Source: Lineus longissimus (lineage: Eukaryota > Nemertea > Pilidiophora > Heteronemertea > Lineidae). From it: a DNA stretch of 64,000 nt. The notes beneath the pieces were generated by a model. It did no database searches. It was not told the origin of the DNA and worked only from the letters and a program-made list of their open reading frames with translations. Of the stretch, positions 45,953 to 54,673 are shown in pieces; position 1 is the stretch's first letter, and each line of letters starts with the position of its first letter. Both the position numbers and the translations under genes were made by a program. Where the stretch lies: contig NC_088308.1 of assembly GCF_910592395.1 (NCBI RefSeq), forward strand, positions 12,169,001 through 12,233,000, read 5' to 3'.

Positions 45953-48858
45953 ACGAGACGACGGACACTGCGGTGTTGTATAGACTCCCCTACGGTGAGC
46001 CAATAAAGTGTTAATTCAAGAAATAAAAAAGACATTAAATTGTTGTCCAACTTGTGATGTCATAAATACTCATTAGCATATCATTAATGGGATTGCTCTT
46101 TTTACAGACTGGCCTGAGTCTGTGGGCAAATCTCTTAACTTCAAATGCCCATAACTTTGTCAGTTTTCAAGATTTTTACATCAAATGAAATGGCCAGGGC
46201 CATTATGCTCACCTCATGTGGAGGAAAGATGGATAAAGAGCATGGTATTGTGTCATGTAGTGTTAGGTTTGATGTAGGTCCAAGCAATTACAATTTCCCC
46301 AAAATGGCCAATTTACAGTACATTCGACCTCTGTGACCTTGAAAAGTAGGTCAAATCAAAGAAGACCCGGGTGACACATTGAATGGTTGTTAGAATTAGA
46401 TGTACCTATGATATAAAATTGGTGCCAATCGGGCAAGTCATTATTAGGAATAATGGCATTTTGAAGAATTTAGGATTTGGCCCCCTCCCTGGAGGCCAAA
46501 CGGCAAATCAGATCGCACCAAACTTCGGTACCTGAGATCACCTGACCAAGGGGTACATGTGTACTTAATTTGTGATCAATAGTCATTGCAGTTAAGAAAC
46601 GTGCCATAGTTACGGCCTGACGGCGAATTTACGCCATTTGACCTCTGTGACCTTGACAAGAAGGTCAAATAAAAAACCTGTGTGACATATACTGTATGGT
46701 GGTTAGATGTACCCATGATATCAAATTGGTGGCAATCGGGAAAGAAGTTAAGGAATAATCACACTTTTAAGGTTTTTGGATTTTGCCCCTGGTGGTCAAG
46801 CGGTGAATCATATTGGACCAAACTTCGGTCCCTGAGATCACCTGACTAAGGGGTAAATGTGTATCAAATTTGGTATCAATAGTCATTGCAGTTTAGAAAC
46901 GTGCCATCGTTACATCCTAACGGCCAATTTACACCATTTGACCTCTGTGACCTTGAAAAGGAGGTCAAATCAAAAACCCGGAGGATATATGATGCACCTT
47001 TGCTAGAAGTACCTACCATATTTTTTTCAAAATTTCCCGACTACTATTAAGGGAGATATTGCATATTTTCACTTTTAATGTTTGGCCCCCTGGTGGCCAA
47101 ACCATGAAACGAATCGGACCGAAACTTGGTCTCCAAGGTGTCATTACATAAGGGTACATGTGTACCAAGTTTCAACTCAATAGCTCTAACAGTTACGAAA
47201 CGTGCCCTGCTAACGGACGACGGACGACGACGACGGACGACGGACGCCACGGTATGGGATAAGCTCACCTCTGCTAAGAGGTGAGCTAATAAAGAGCATT
47301 CTCTTAGTTTTTGCAAGCTCTTTCCAAATATCTAATAACCCCAAAACATGATTTTGCATGCTACTTACTCTTTAAGCCACAGGTCGTAATGATGGGGGTA
47401 GAACAGGTTGTGGTGGAAGGAACTACATATAACATAGTATGGAACAGTCATAAATTATGTACAGATCGTAATTTATAACTCTTACATTTTGAAAATTATT
47501 ATCAGTGAAGATGTACATTGATTTGAAACTAGATATAAGGCGATCGAGGCGAATCGCAATGTATGCCTCCGCTCCGCGCGCACCAGAGATGTTTCTGGCT
47601 GTCACTAACCTGGTTCTGAAGTTGTGGGATGGAGAAGAGACGACAGCCTGGCAGGAACCTTTGGCAACTGGATTTTGTGTCGGGTCATAAATTGATAGGG
47701 AAGCTACCCTACACAGGCTTCAGGTCTGTCACTCACTCAGTTCTTGAGTTATGGTGTGAAATGCGAAAAACAAATGTGGCGGCCGGGCGGCCATGTTGGA
47801 TTCTCGGTTAGGTCCAAAATCAATAGGGCACCTCTCCTACTGGAGGTCATCACACCTCTTAAGTTTCAGGTCTGCCACTCACTCGGCTCTCAAGTTATGG
47901 GGCGGAATGCGAAAACAAAGATGACGGCCTTGGGGCAATGTTTGATTTGGGCTCGGGCCCAAAATCAATATGGAACCTTCGACACACTAGGCCTTTATGC
48001 AACAAAAATTGCCAGTTCGCCAGACAAGCATTTCTTGAGTAATGTAACGGAATAGAGTGCGGACGCGGGTGCAGAAACCAGCTGAGAACATTATGCCCCC
48101 ATCTCAACTTTGTTGAGTGGGGGTATAATTAAAAGGTAACATTTTCTTACCATGTCTACAGAACCCTCGATCATACCATGGGCAGTTTTTTATCTTTGAC
48201 TCAGGATCAATGTGAAGAAATGGGCAATCTTTGTTACTGCATAGTCCTGGAAGTGAAACAAATGTATGTACACAACAAGTACAGATAAATTCCTAGAGCG
48301 CATCTAGTAGATTATGATCACTACATATATCAATGAAATATAAATATCAATTGATGGGCAAGCAAAATCTTACAGTTGCAGTTGAGAAAAATCCCTATCA
48401 GAGCTGCAATCACTTTGCCAGAAAAACCTTTTTCAGAAGAATTTGCCTTTGTTCACAAGTTCATTGAATACTGGTAGGTCTTTTGATTTGGTAAATATTG
48501 CGCGCTCAACAAATGTCAGTACCACAGAGGGCTGAAAGTTAAAATAGAGATCAATCTGTCATTAAGTGAGCATAAACTGCGCTGATTTGAGGTGTTGTAA
48601 AGATTGCAGATAATCAGGATAAACAACTAATTACAATGAATTCAATGGACTTACCAAATTTTGAATAAAAGTAACATTCTGGCATTTTTGACATGTCATA
48701 TTCATGTAAAAATTCACAGTCATCGCCTTTTTTACAGAGTCCTCGCAGCCAATGTTTGCAGACTACCGAACGATCGCCTTTCACATGTCGGAAAGGACAA
48801 GCTCCTCCTCGAGCACATAATCCACGAAGAAAGAAGGAACATATTGCTGAACCTGATT
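38352..48858 (-). CDS. CPSF4: CPSF4 (CPSF30), five recognised exons; first exon and a finger 4-5 exon not found
   Basis: This is the 30-kDa subunit of the cleavage and polyadenylation specificity factor, a nuclear RNA-binding protein that helps read the AAUAAA signal. Exons 48858-48655, 48246-48151, 39708-39579, 39295-39119 and 38432-38352 all have GT/AG borders and compatible phases. They encode CCCH fingers 1, 2 and 3 (CX7CX5CX3H twice, then CX8CX4CX3H) and the first half of finger 4 ([12 protein letters not shown]). After a missing exon come the [11 protein letters not shown] linker, a first CCHC knuckle ([14 protein letters not shown]) and a proline/glutamine-rich linker. A second knuckle ([14 protein letters not shown]) and the tail [10 protein letters not shown] follow. 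Two knuckles, as in flies, contrast with the single one in human CPSF4. The N-terminal exon upstream of 48858 was not recognised. Confidence 0.92.
38480..39110. repeat. About 82-bp minisatellite in a CPSF4 intron, interrupted
   Basis: Units containing CTCCTAC(A/G)(A/T)GTCGGATC-like, TAACTAAATAC, GATCTnATCAAATGGT and ACATGTTTG motifs repeat at about 38842, 38935, 39020 and 39097. A further partial unit lies at 38480-38525. The Penelope-like fragment at 38740-38820 separates that unit from the rest. Confidence 0.6.
38740..38820. mobile_element. Short Penelope-like terminal fragment
   Basis: The string CCCCGAAGAAGG...CACCGAAACGCCGG followed by GTGGAGTTGTTCTTTCATTT resembles the GAAG...GAAACG segment found at ends of Penelope-like elements and related to their hammerhead ribozymes. 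Only about 80 bp remain. The call rests on motif resemblance. Confidence 0.35.
39119..39295 (-). CDS. CPSF4: CPSF4 linker exon
   Basis: This 177-nt, phase-0 exon lies between the acceptor TTTTCTTCTACAG and the donor GTAAGT. It encodes a Pro/Gln/Asn-rich linker ([20 protein letters not shown]) ending [12 protein letters not shown], where TCYK opens the second zinc knuckle. Confidence 0.88.
39579..39708 (-). CDS. CPSF4: CPSF4 exon with CCHC knuckle 1
   Basis: This 130-nt exon runs from the acceptor TATATCTCTAG to the donor GTAAGT. Its first base completes the finger-5 histidine codon (CA/T). It then reads [10 protein letters not shown], and [14 protein letters not shown] forms a CX2CX4HX4C zinc knuckle. 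Confidence 0.88.
39788..39945. mobile_element. Foldback element, copy 3 (degenerate)
   Basis: TTGGTTGTCTCATCTAACACC in the left arm, and the inverse of GGTGAGGCAACCAATC in the right, pair imperfectly. Ends TGATACCTC and GGTGTCAATTC match the family at 22144 and 25055. Confidence 0.5.
40222..40300 (+). mobile_element. Helentron-like 5' fragment H7
   Basis: GGGGCCATTGAGCTCACCGTA resembles the start of H4 (GGGGCCATTGTGCTCACCGTA). About 80 bp are recognisable, ending in GTTAAGAAACATGC, the internal AAGAAACGTGC motif. Confidence 0.45.
40370..41195. mobile_element. Long inverted-repeat element in a CPSF4 intron
   Basis: About 200 bp at 40370-40570 (with GGTGGATATTTGCCCAAATT, CGCATGAGTGAGCAGGGGC and ACAATGGGCATCCATCT) are matched in inverse at 40995-41195. 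The arms flank about 420 bp. No protein is encoded. It may be a MITE or a foldback. The termini are not sharply defined. Confidence 0.6.
41263..41412. repeat. Degenerate GGGAGGnCCTTTGATATT repeat
   Basis: Three units each contain GGGAGG(G/C)CnTTTGATATT and a GATATTTGATA(A/T)TTT tail. A related TTGATATTTGATATATCGAA stretch lies at 42317-42336. Confidence 0.5.
41595..41709 (-). CDS. Candidate first or internal exon, unidentified
   Basis: On the minus strand an ATG at 41709-41707 (context CAGATCATGG) opens 38 codons ([38 protein letters not shown]) ending at a donor-like G/GTGAGT. An acceptor-like ATCATCAG precedes it by six bases, so it could also be internal. I do not recognise the protein. 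It lies inside a CPSF4 intron on the same strand. Short length and lack of homology keep confidence low. Confidence 0.28.
42430..42846 (-). mobile_element. Helentron-like fragment H6
   Basis: It contains CCCCTGGTGGCCAAG (42499-42513), TTTGACCTTGAAAA with an inverted AGGTCAAAT-like partner, AAACGTGC, and the terminal CACTGCGGTGAGCC. The left part is truncated. Confidence 0.5.
43381..43538. mobile_element. Foldback element, copy 4
   Basis: GGTTGTCTCACCAAACACCAC on the left pairs with GTGGTGTTTGGTGACACAACC on the right. Ends are AAATTCATAC and GTATGAATTCC. It abuts the TTAAAGAGTAAG inverted repeat at 43538. Confidence 0.6.
44058..44461 (+). mobile_element. Penelope-like or retrozyme-like unit with 60-bp direct repeats
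   Basis: A 60-bp segment (GGACATTGTTGTAAACTACA, GTGACGGTATCCAGTTTTAC) occurs at 44058-44118 and again at 44400-44460, a spacing of 342 bp, with two differences. The enclosed unit contains a hammerhead-like motif at 44333-44378. Penelope-like elements and metazoan retrozymes have such repeats plus type I hammerheads. No reverse transcriptase is present. Confidence 0.45.
44333..44378 (+). ncRNA. Hammerhead ribozyme-like motif, probably inactive
   Basis: CTGATGA (44340-44346) is followed by a GCC/GGC stem II (44348-44359), GAAA (44361-44364), a two-pair stem III around a GCGC loop, and GTC (44370-44372). CCAC before the core can pair with GTGG after the cleavage triplet, giving stem I. The usual G-C pair closing stem II is A/A here, and the first stem I pair is a mismatch. 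Self-cleavage is therefore doubtful. Confidence 0.4.
44610..46003 (+). mobile_element. Helentron-like element, copy H4 (diverged subfamily)
   Basis: It starts TGAAACGGCCAGGGGCC and ends CACTGCGGTGTTGTATAGAC, CTACGGTGAGCC. A pure ACG/CGA tract at 45912-45962 precedes the end. CTCF-like cores are at 45306-45320 (CCCCTGGTGGCCAAG) and 45606-45618. TTTGACCT...AGGTCAAA-type modules recur near 44706, 45159, 45460 and 45760. The same end type is found in H5 and H6. Confidence 0.6.
46186..47288 (+). mobile_element. Helentron-like element, copy H3 (1.1 kb)
   Basis: It is nearly identical to H2 in layout and sequence, with three monomers and the end hairpin AGCTCACCTC/GAGGTGAGCT at 47262-47287. Its target can be reconstructed because it lies in one arm of a 220-bp inverted repeat whose other arm (43538-43760) is uninterrupted. 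It entered at TTAAA/TAAAG with no visible duplication. CTCF-like cores are at 46786-46800 and 47085-47100. Confidence 0.65.
47490..48131 (+). mobile_element. Hairpin-ended repeat with ATTATGCCCCCA terminus
   Basis: The right end is a hairpin (ATTATGCCCCCATCTCAAC with GTTGAGTGGGGGTATAAT, 48090-48129). A purine/pyrimidine-biased head (GCCTCCGCTCCGCGCGC, 47545-47581) and a core with about 150-bp units (CACTCACTCnGnTCTnnAGTTATGG) complete it. The plan is as in the H family, but the sequence is unrelated. It ends 20 bp before the CPSF4 exon at 48151. Confidence 0.5.
48151..48246 (-). CDS. CPSF4: CPSF4 exon with finger 3 and start of finger 4
   Basis: This 96-nt exon lies between the acceptor TTTCACTTCCAG and the donor GTAAGA. 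It encodes [19 protein letters not shown] and [11 protein letters not shown], nearly identical to the animal consensus. It completes finger 3 and opens finger 4. The histidine end of finger 4 and all of finger 5 should be in the next exon, which I could not find. Confidence 0.93.
48655..48858 (-). CDS. CPSF4: CPSF4 exon with CCCH fingers 1 and 2
   Basis: The acceptor CTACTTTTCCAG and the donor GTAAGT bound 204 nt. The product runs from [20 protein letters not shown] through [19 protein letters not shown] to [10 protein letters not shown]. Finger 1 and finger 2 are both complete CX7CX5CX3H. The two leading bases need one base from an upstream exon. Confidence 0.93.
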
Positions 48859-49249
48859 CTGGAAAAGTAGATTGTTGACTTTGAAATGTCTTTTGATTAG
48901 TAATTCAGCACCTATGGCTGCTAGAAACAAGAACATGAAAAAAGAGGCAGGAGACAAATTCGAACCATGTACATCACTATCAGTTTTTATTCACAATTTT
49001 TTCAAATTCATAGTAGCAAGTATATAATCATTGTCTCTCTAAATTCTGATTCTCAAATCCGAACCCGGAAATACAACAAAACCTGGTGTCACAGGTGCAT
49101 CTTCAAGGGCCTTTGTTTCAAAAGCCATCATGAAGATTTCTGTGATGATGGTGATAGCGGTGATCCCATGGGTAGACCATTCACTTGTTCATAAACTTTG
49201 CATTAATTTCATGATTCTAGCTAGCAGCGTTCGTAAGATATATAGCCAA

Positions 49250-49435
49250 AATAGGTTTTCAAAGAGCGCCACCTATATGGCAGACAAATTGCGCTAATTT
49301 TCATTTTGAAAGAAGGTCTTGCCTAGGGGTACCCACACACCAAGTAGGAACCTTCTAGGTCAAGTGGTTATGAAACGTGCAACTATTTTGTCAAAAGATA
49401 ACGATGGACGACGACGAGGACGCCATGGTATCATG
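49250..49435. mobile_element. Helentron-like fragment H9
   Basis: It has ACCnAGTAGGAACCTTCTAGG, GTTATGAAACGTGC and a GATGGACGACGACGAGGACG tract like the 3' part of the H family. It is cut by the foldback element at 49436, and the terminal sequence resumes after 49987. Confidence 0.4.
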
Positions 49436-49978
49436 GGTTCTAGGACAATTCCCCCCCGGACAATTCCCCCCGAGGACGATTCCCCCCTGAGGACGATTCC
49501 CCCCGAGGACAACTCCCCCCCTGGACAATTCCCCCCCCCCGAGGACAACTCCCCCCTGGACAATTCCCCCCGAGGACAACTCCCCCCGGAAAATCCCCCC
49601 CCCAGACAACTTATTAGGTACTTCACATTATATGTATCGGTACGATTTTTATTCTGTGAGTTATCATACTTCTAAGGCGAAAGTATATGCTTCTTCGATG
49701 AAAAATACATGTACAGGTAGCATGTATAGATTTTTAAAAATTCTGAATAAAGTTGTTCTTCGAGTTTGATGATGACCATCATCATTGGCATCATCTTGCG
49801 TGACCGACGTTGTCTGGGGGGGGGGGGATTTTCCGGGGGGAGTTGTCCTCGGGGGGAATTGTCCTCGGGGGAGTTGTCCTCGGGGGGGAATCGTCCTCGG
49901 GGGGAATCGTCCAGGGGGGAATTGTCTGGGGGGGAATAGTCCGGGGGGCAATTGTCCGGGGGGAATTGTCCTGCTCCC
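49436..49978. mobile_element. Foldback element built of GGACAATTCCCCCC minisatellite arms, 9-bp TSD
   Basis: The left arm (to about 49610) is a tandem array of GAGGACAATTCCCCCC-like units. The right arm (49811-49978) is the same array inverted, with about 200 bp of unique AT-rich DNA between. GGTATCATG at 49427-49435 and 49979-49987 is a perfect 9-bp target duplication, which fits Mutator-like transposition. Opposite strands of the arms are G-rich and could form quadruplexes. Proline-rich frames across the arms are artefacts of the repeat. Confidence 0.7.
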
Positions 49979-50574
49979 GGTATCATGCAAGAGGCCTTTT
50001 GGCCAGAGAGCTTTGCTAGGTTCGTTTGATTGTACAGTCCTAACAGAAAGTAAATGTCCACAGGTTTTTTAAAATATCACTGAGATAGAATAAAATAATT
50101 GAATGCGGTTTTCAGCAGAGAATGGTAAATCTAGTTGGTCATGCATCTGTTTGGAACCAGCTAATCCTGTATCTTCATTTATATGTAACAAACAATTTTA
50201 AAAATGTCCAAAAAGTAACTTTTTTATTTTAATTTATTTTCGTTCTTTTTCACAATGTATGGGTGAACTATGATGCAACATAGGCTTTTTTGCTTTCATT
50301 ACTAGAAAATTCCTGTTAAATTCTTTCATTTTGAAGATTAATTTTAGCTCGCTACAGGTGATTGTTTTTTTCAGACAGCTGGTGACCTTTGCGAACACCC
50401 CTCACAGTCAGCAATGCAGTCAGGGTCTTTATGGCCAACTCAGCTCATGCATGAAGGATTGGGGGTCTTTATCAAAGGTTAAAGAAGGAATTAAAAGAAT
50501 AAAATACAAATCCTAAACAAAAATGTGCAATTGTCATGCCTATCGAACACATTCTATGGAATTGAAAGTGCCAA

Positions 50575-50605
50575 ATGAAATGGTCCAGGGACCATGTGCT
50601 CACCT
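50575..50605 (+). mobile_element. Helentron-like head fragment H8
   Basis: TGAAATGGTCCAGGGACCAT and GTGCTCACCTC match the start of H2/H3 with compensating changes in the TCCAGGGA palindrome. It directly abuts the hairpin at 50607. Confidence 0.45.
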
Positions 50606-50606
50606 C

Positions 50607-50698
50607 GGGTAATGTAATGCATGTCATTTGCAGTGGATATGGGGAGAACAGTTTCTGGCTCCCCATAACCACTGCAAATGACATGCATTACATTACCC
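50607..50698. repeat. 40-bp inverted repeat hairpin
   Basis: GGGTAATGTAATGCATGTCA... (50607-50646) and its inverse (50659-50698) differ at one base around a 12-bp loop. It is attached to a Helentron-like head. Confidence 0.8.
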
Positions 50699-50699
50699 A

Positions 50700-51233
50700 G
50701 GAAGGTGTGTGCCTCAACATTGACTCGGTGCGTACTTTGTCTGACACTTCTAAGGTTGGATGTTAGGCATACTGACACAGTAAACAATCAGCCGAGAAGA
50801 GTAGTGAGCATTGTTGCAATATATTGGCTATTAGGGCAACATTTCTCAGTCATGCCGTGGGTCATATTACAGATTAGTGTATCACTCCACCACTCCACCA
50901 GTGTTAATTTCATCAAGAGCAGACCAAGGGCCTCGAAGTAGAAGATATTGTAGTTCACCGTTCATATTTTTTCAAGAGCGGACAAACAAAGGGATGAGCA
51001 AGGAAGACCGAAGGCCCAAATGCCGTCTATGGTGATTCCACTTTCTATAAACACCCATAAATTTCTATATCATTTCTATTTCATTTCTATTAATACATTT
51101 CTTATTTCTTGCTTTACAGACGCTCCCCCCCCCCCCCAAATCTAGTTCATGACGAGTGAAATGCCATCAAGTACCAGTCTCGGTAATGAGTGAATGGACG
51201 AGTCTATCATAGTCGACCTCACACCAGTCAGTG
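50700..51233. other. Unassigned stretch
   Basis: There is a 13-bp C-run at 51125-51137. No gene is recognised. Confidence 0.3.
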
Positions 51234-52464
51234 CTGGCCAGCGGGAGCCGAAACAAACTTCGATTTATAAGGGCCACAGGCTGGGCACCAACCAAAAACA
51301 TCAAAATACACTGACAGTGTAATAACCAGCCTCACCATTAAATAAGTGTAAATTGATATTAGAAGAGAAAGATGTCAAATGTACACATCCTTTGACAAAT
51401 TTAATATACATAGCTAACTACTAACACCTTCAGCGCCAAACCACGTAGATCTACGTGGCCCAAATCCCCCCTCTTTGAGCTGGTTATCGGAGTCTCATGG
51501 ACTTCATGAAAGAACTACGCCATCGCCATCTTCAGGGCAAGGTAGGAACTGAAAAGACCAAACCACTGAGTAACAAAATAAAGCTGTTCCAACACCGGGA
51601 AATTTTAGGGGGTCGGGGGGCGTTGGAAAAGGGGGTTATTTTGGTCATTTTTCAACCAAAAAATAAAATAAAATAAAGGAGTGTAGCTGAAGGTGTTAAT
51701 AGACAGGAAGCCTGTGCGTCACCTAATGGTGGAAGGCCACATGATTTTGAAACCTGGCATCCAGGTCTGAAATGCAGGTCCATGAATTGATTGACACAGA
51801 CAGTTGTTATGGATGCTAAGGACCAGATACAGAAATACTCAGACCAAAATGAACTTTCGTGTTCAATTCAAATCATATCATGTTTCATTTTTCAACGACA
51901 CCATTTTGACACGTCATTCGAACATGATTTCGATTTCATTTCTTTTTTATGGTAAGTAAGTCCAAGGGAACCCCGCTTGTTTATCATATTTTCCAAAAAT
52001 ATAGAGTCTTTTTATACCTTTCAATAATCTTAATTTCCATTTTCAGTCTGCAACTTAGCCTAACTCGCACAGTGACAAAATTAAATTAAATTTCATGTAG
52101 TGGACATGAGCCTGGAAGGGAGGTTAAAAAAAATTTCGGAGTTGATCGGTAATTTCCGTGTAGGTCAAATCTTAAATCCAAGTTAATGAGTCTTGACCTC
52201 GAGTACAATTGAACTTAATTTGGAAATGCAAATGGCAATTAGATGGACAACGTGCTCGATTTGGGGATTTTATCAAATTACGGGAAAGGAAGTGGTAGGA
52301 AACATGAATCTGCATGCAGCAGAGTGTACATCGTCAATATTAGAATGTACAAATAGCGATCGAATGGTGGGCTAGCTTGCATTGTCAGGGTATTTTGATG
52401 TTTTTGGTTGGTGCCCAGCCTGTTGCCTTTTCGAATCAAGTTTGTTCGGGCTCCCGCTGGCCAG
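51234..52464. mobile_element. TIR element with about 85-bp ends (1.23 kb)
   Basis: The left end CTGGCCAGCGGGAGCCGAAA and right end CGGGCTCCCGCTGGCCAG continue inwards, with GGCTGGGCACCAACCAAAAA matched by the inverse TTTTTGGTTGGTGCCCAGCC. The interior has no recognised transposase. Target duplication is unclear because the ends are self-palindromic (CTGGCCAG). Confidence 0.6.
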
Positions 52465-54673
52465 CAGGCTACAAACCACTAATAGATTTTAAGCCATCTC
52501 CATTTAGACATCAACTGCCATAACTTTTTCCCAATATGTCACTCTAACCCAAACTTATATTTACAGGGCCGAAAGACCTCACCTTGGGCATAAATCCATT
52601 GAATTTTTGACAGGTCATGACCCTGATAATTTTCAGGGTTCTGGGGGTCGTTTTTGTCTTAATTTCATGCATCCACCATATTTCAGGGCTCAGCGGGTTA
52701 ATTGGATCCCCAAATCCACCCCGTGAACAAATGACTATGACTATGACTATGAGCCTCAAAGTTCATCAGAATGTTCGCCAGAAACAACTTTATTCATGAT
52801 ATTAGAGGAACTACATTCTGCAAGCACAGATAGCATCCCTACTGGACAGTGAGACCATGCATTGATTTCTTAAAGTGATCCACACTGATTGGTCAATTAG
52901 TGATGTGCAGCCAGCATGGACTGGTGTGACTGTGAGGTCGACTAAAGGCCTTTTGCCAGATACTGGAAAGGGCATACGCCACCTAGTCCTAGGGTCAGAC
53001 TGACCAAACTTAGATTAATTGAACTAAACCATTGGCTTCCCCTTCCCGTGCAAACTAGAGCAAATCCACCCGATGCATGCGTACCAATTGCAAGCATCAT
53101 GTTCAAAACATTGCAAGAAACAAATTGATACGTTGAACCCCGCCAAATTTAGTTAAAGTTTGCTAAAAAAAACAATTATTGAAATTTTGCCCAAGTTTTT
53201 GTGTTTACAAAGTTTTCCAACAGCTTACGCCACCTCACCTTGTTCCCACACAACACAAATTCGGATGGAAGCGCCATGGTAACAGAGGACGAGACAGAAG
53301 TTTGCAGAATAAATTATCATTCATGTGATTCGACGGCGGGTTACTGCTACGCTCTTATGGTAGAAAAAGCAGACACCGATGCGTCAGTGTCCCGCCCCGT
53401 TACAATTCAATCATTATTTCTGCAAATTTTATAATTTAATCAAAAGTTTTAGGATTATACACTGCATCTTTGATTTACCGAGGTGTGGACTGTGCAAGAA
53501 TTTTGGTCTGTATATCGCCCTGTTTCGTCCTGGGGACGAGAATCAACATGACAGTTTTGATGTCGCTTTCTTGGCCGCATTACATGAATTACACATGACC
53601 TTCACCCGCATGACTCAGCCGTACAATAGAGTCATGCGCATGCCAAACACATGGGTAAAAATGTCGATTTTCTACAAAATAACATGTTATTCAAGGCCAG
53701 TCATTAGGTCAACTTCAAGGCATGAATGCTTTATTTTCACGACGTTGAACATGATGCTTGCGATCGGTATGCATGCATTACATGGCTTTGCTGTAGTTTG
53801 CACGGGAAGGGGAAGCCAAGGTTAGTTCATTTAATCTTAGTTCGATCGGTCCAACTTTTAAGTGGCGTATCTGGCAAAAGGCCTATCAGGCTATTATGGG
53901 CTAGTCGAATGAACCATCGACGTATATTGGCCGAGAAAATCGGATTTACGCCATATATACGTCGATGCAATGATATCAGAAATACTGCGTAGATGAAAGC
54001 ACGTGGAAATGTACATTTGTATATATCAAAGAACCCGGAAAAACGCTAGGACTGTGTGCAAATTTTATAAAAAGTGAACATGTATCTACAGAATCTACCA
54101 AATTAATGTATTTTTAATGTAGCTGTACAGTGTTTATATGCACCAAGTTCGAAATCAACTAAGAAATAAAGTCATATTTGGACATTATTGATGAGAAAAT
54201 CGCAGAGCCGGCATCTTCCACCGTCAATATTATTGTCACGTGCAGTAATCAATCTCCTCACCAGAGTCGTTCTTTACCAAAGTCTTCCACCCCTGGCAGC
54301 AATATGTGAGAAGTGACCGATAACGATTAAATAAAAACAAAAATTACATCAAATTTCTCAATAGGGTCATTCCATTGGTGATTGATAATATTCTTTTGTA
54401 ATTAATTTCAGAAAGATAAGAAAATAAATCTTGATGCTCTTTTATTGTCACGGGAATTTTGACGAGGTTAAAAAGTGCGCCATTTTGCACAAAATGGCGC
54501 CGTTGTTGTCAGGGTTTACACATGTAACATGCAATGACATGTTTTCACGAGGAGATGTAATCCCTAAACCTATTTTTAGACTGTCTTCGAAATCAAGTTG
54601 GTTTCGAAATGGCCTCCAAATTCATTCGAGATTTTAACCAATTTCCATCTATTGATTTGGCTTTCACTGGTGA
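52465..54673. other. Gene-less stretch before the Copia fragment
   Basis: No exon is supported. A perfect palindrome lies at 54477-54500 (GCGCCATTTTG, CA, CAAAATGGCGC) containing a YY1-like AAATGGCGCC. Frames of 77-148 codons near 53.2-53.8 kb match nothing I know. Confidence 0.35.

Larger units (their letters stand above)
43538..47376. mobile_element. Composite region bounded by 220-bp inverted repeats
   Basis: The left arm begins TTAAAGAGTAAGTAGCATGC (43538-43760). Its inverse ends the region at 47376 and covers 46050-47376, interrupted by H3. Between the arms lie a Penelope-like direct repeat (44058-44461) and Helentron-like H4 (44610-46003). A CTTAA is shared at the two ends, but palindromy makes the target duplication uncertain. 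Confidence 0.55.

Noticed and set aside
49319-50072. Proline- and glycine-rich frames on both strands
   Set aside because: They are translations of the GGACAATTCCCCCC minisatellite arms of the foldback element.
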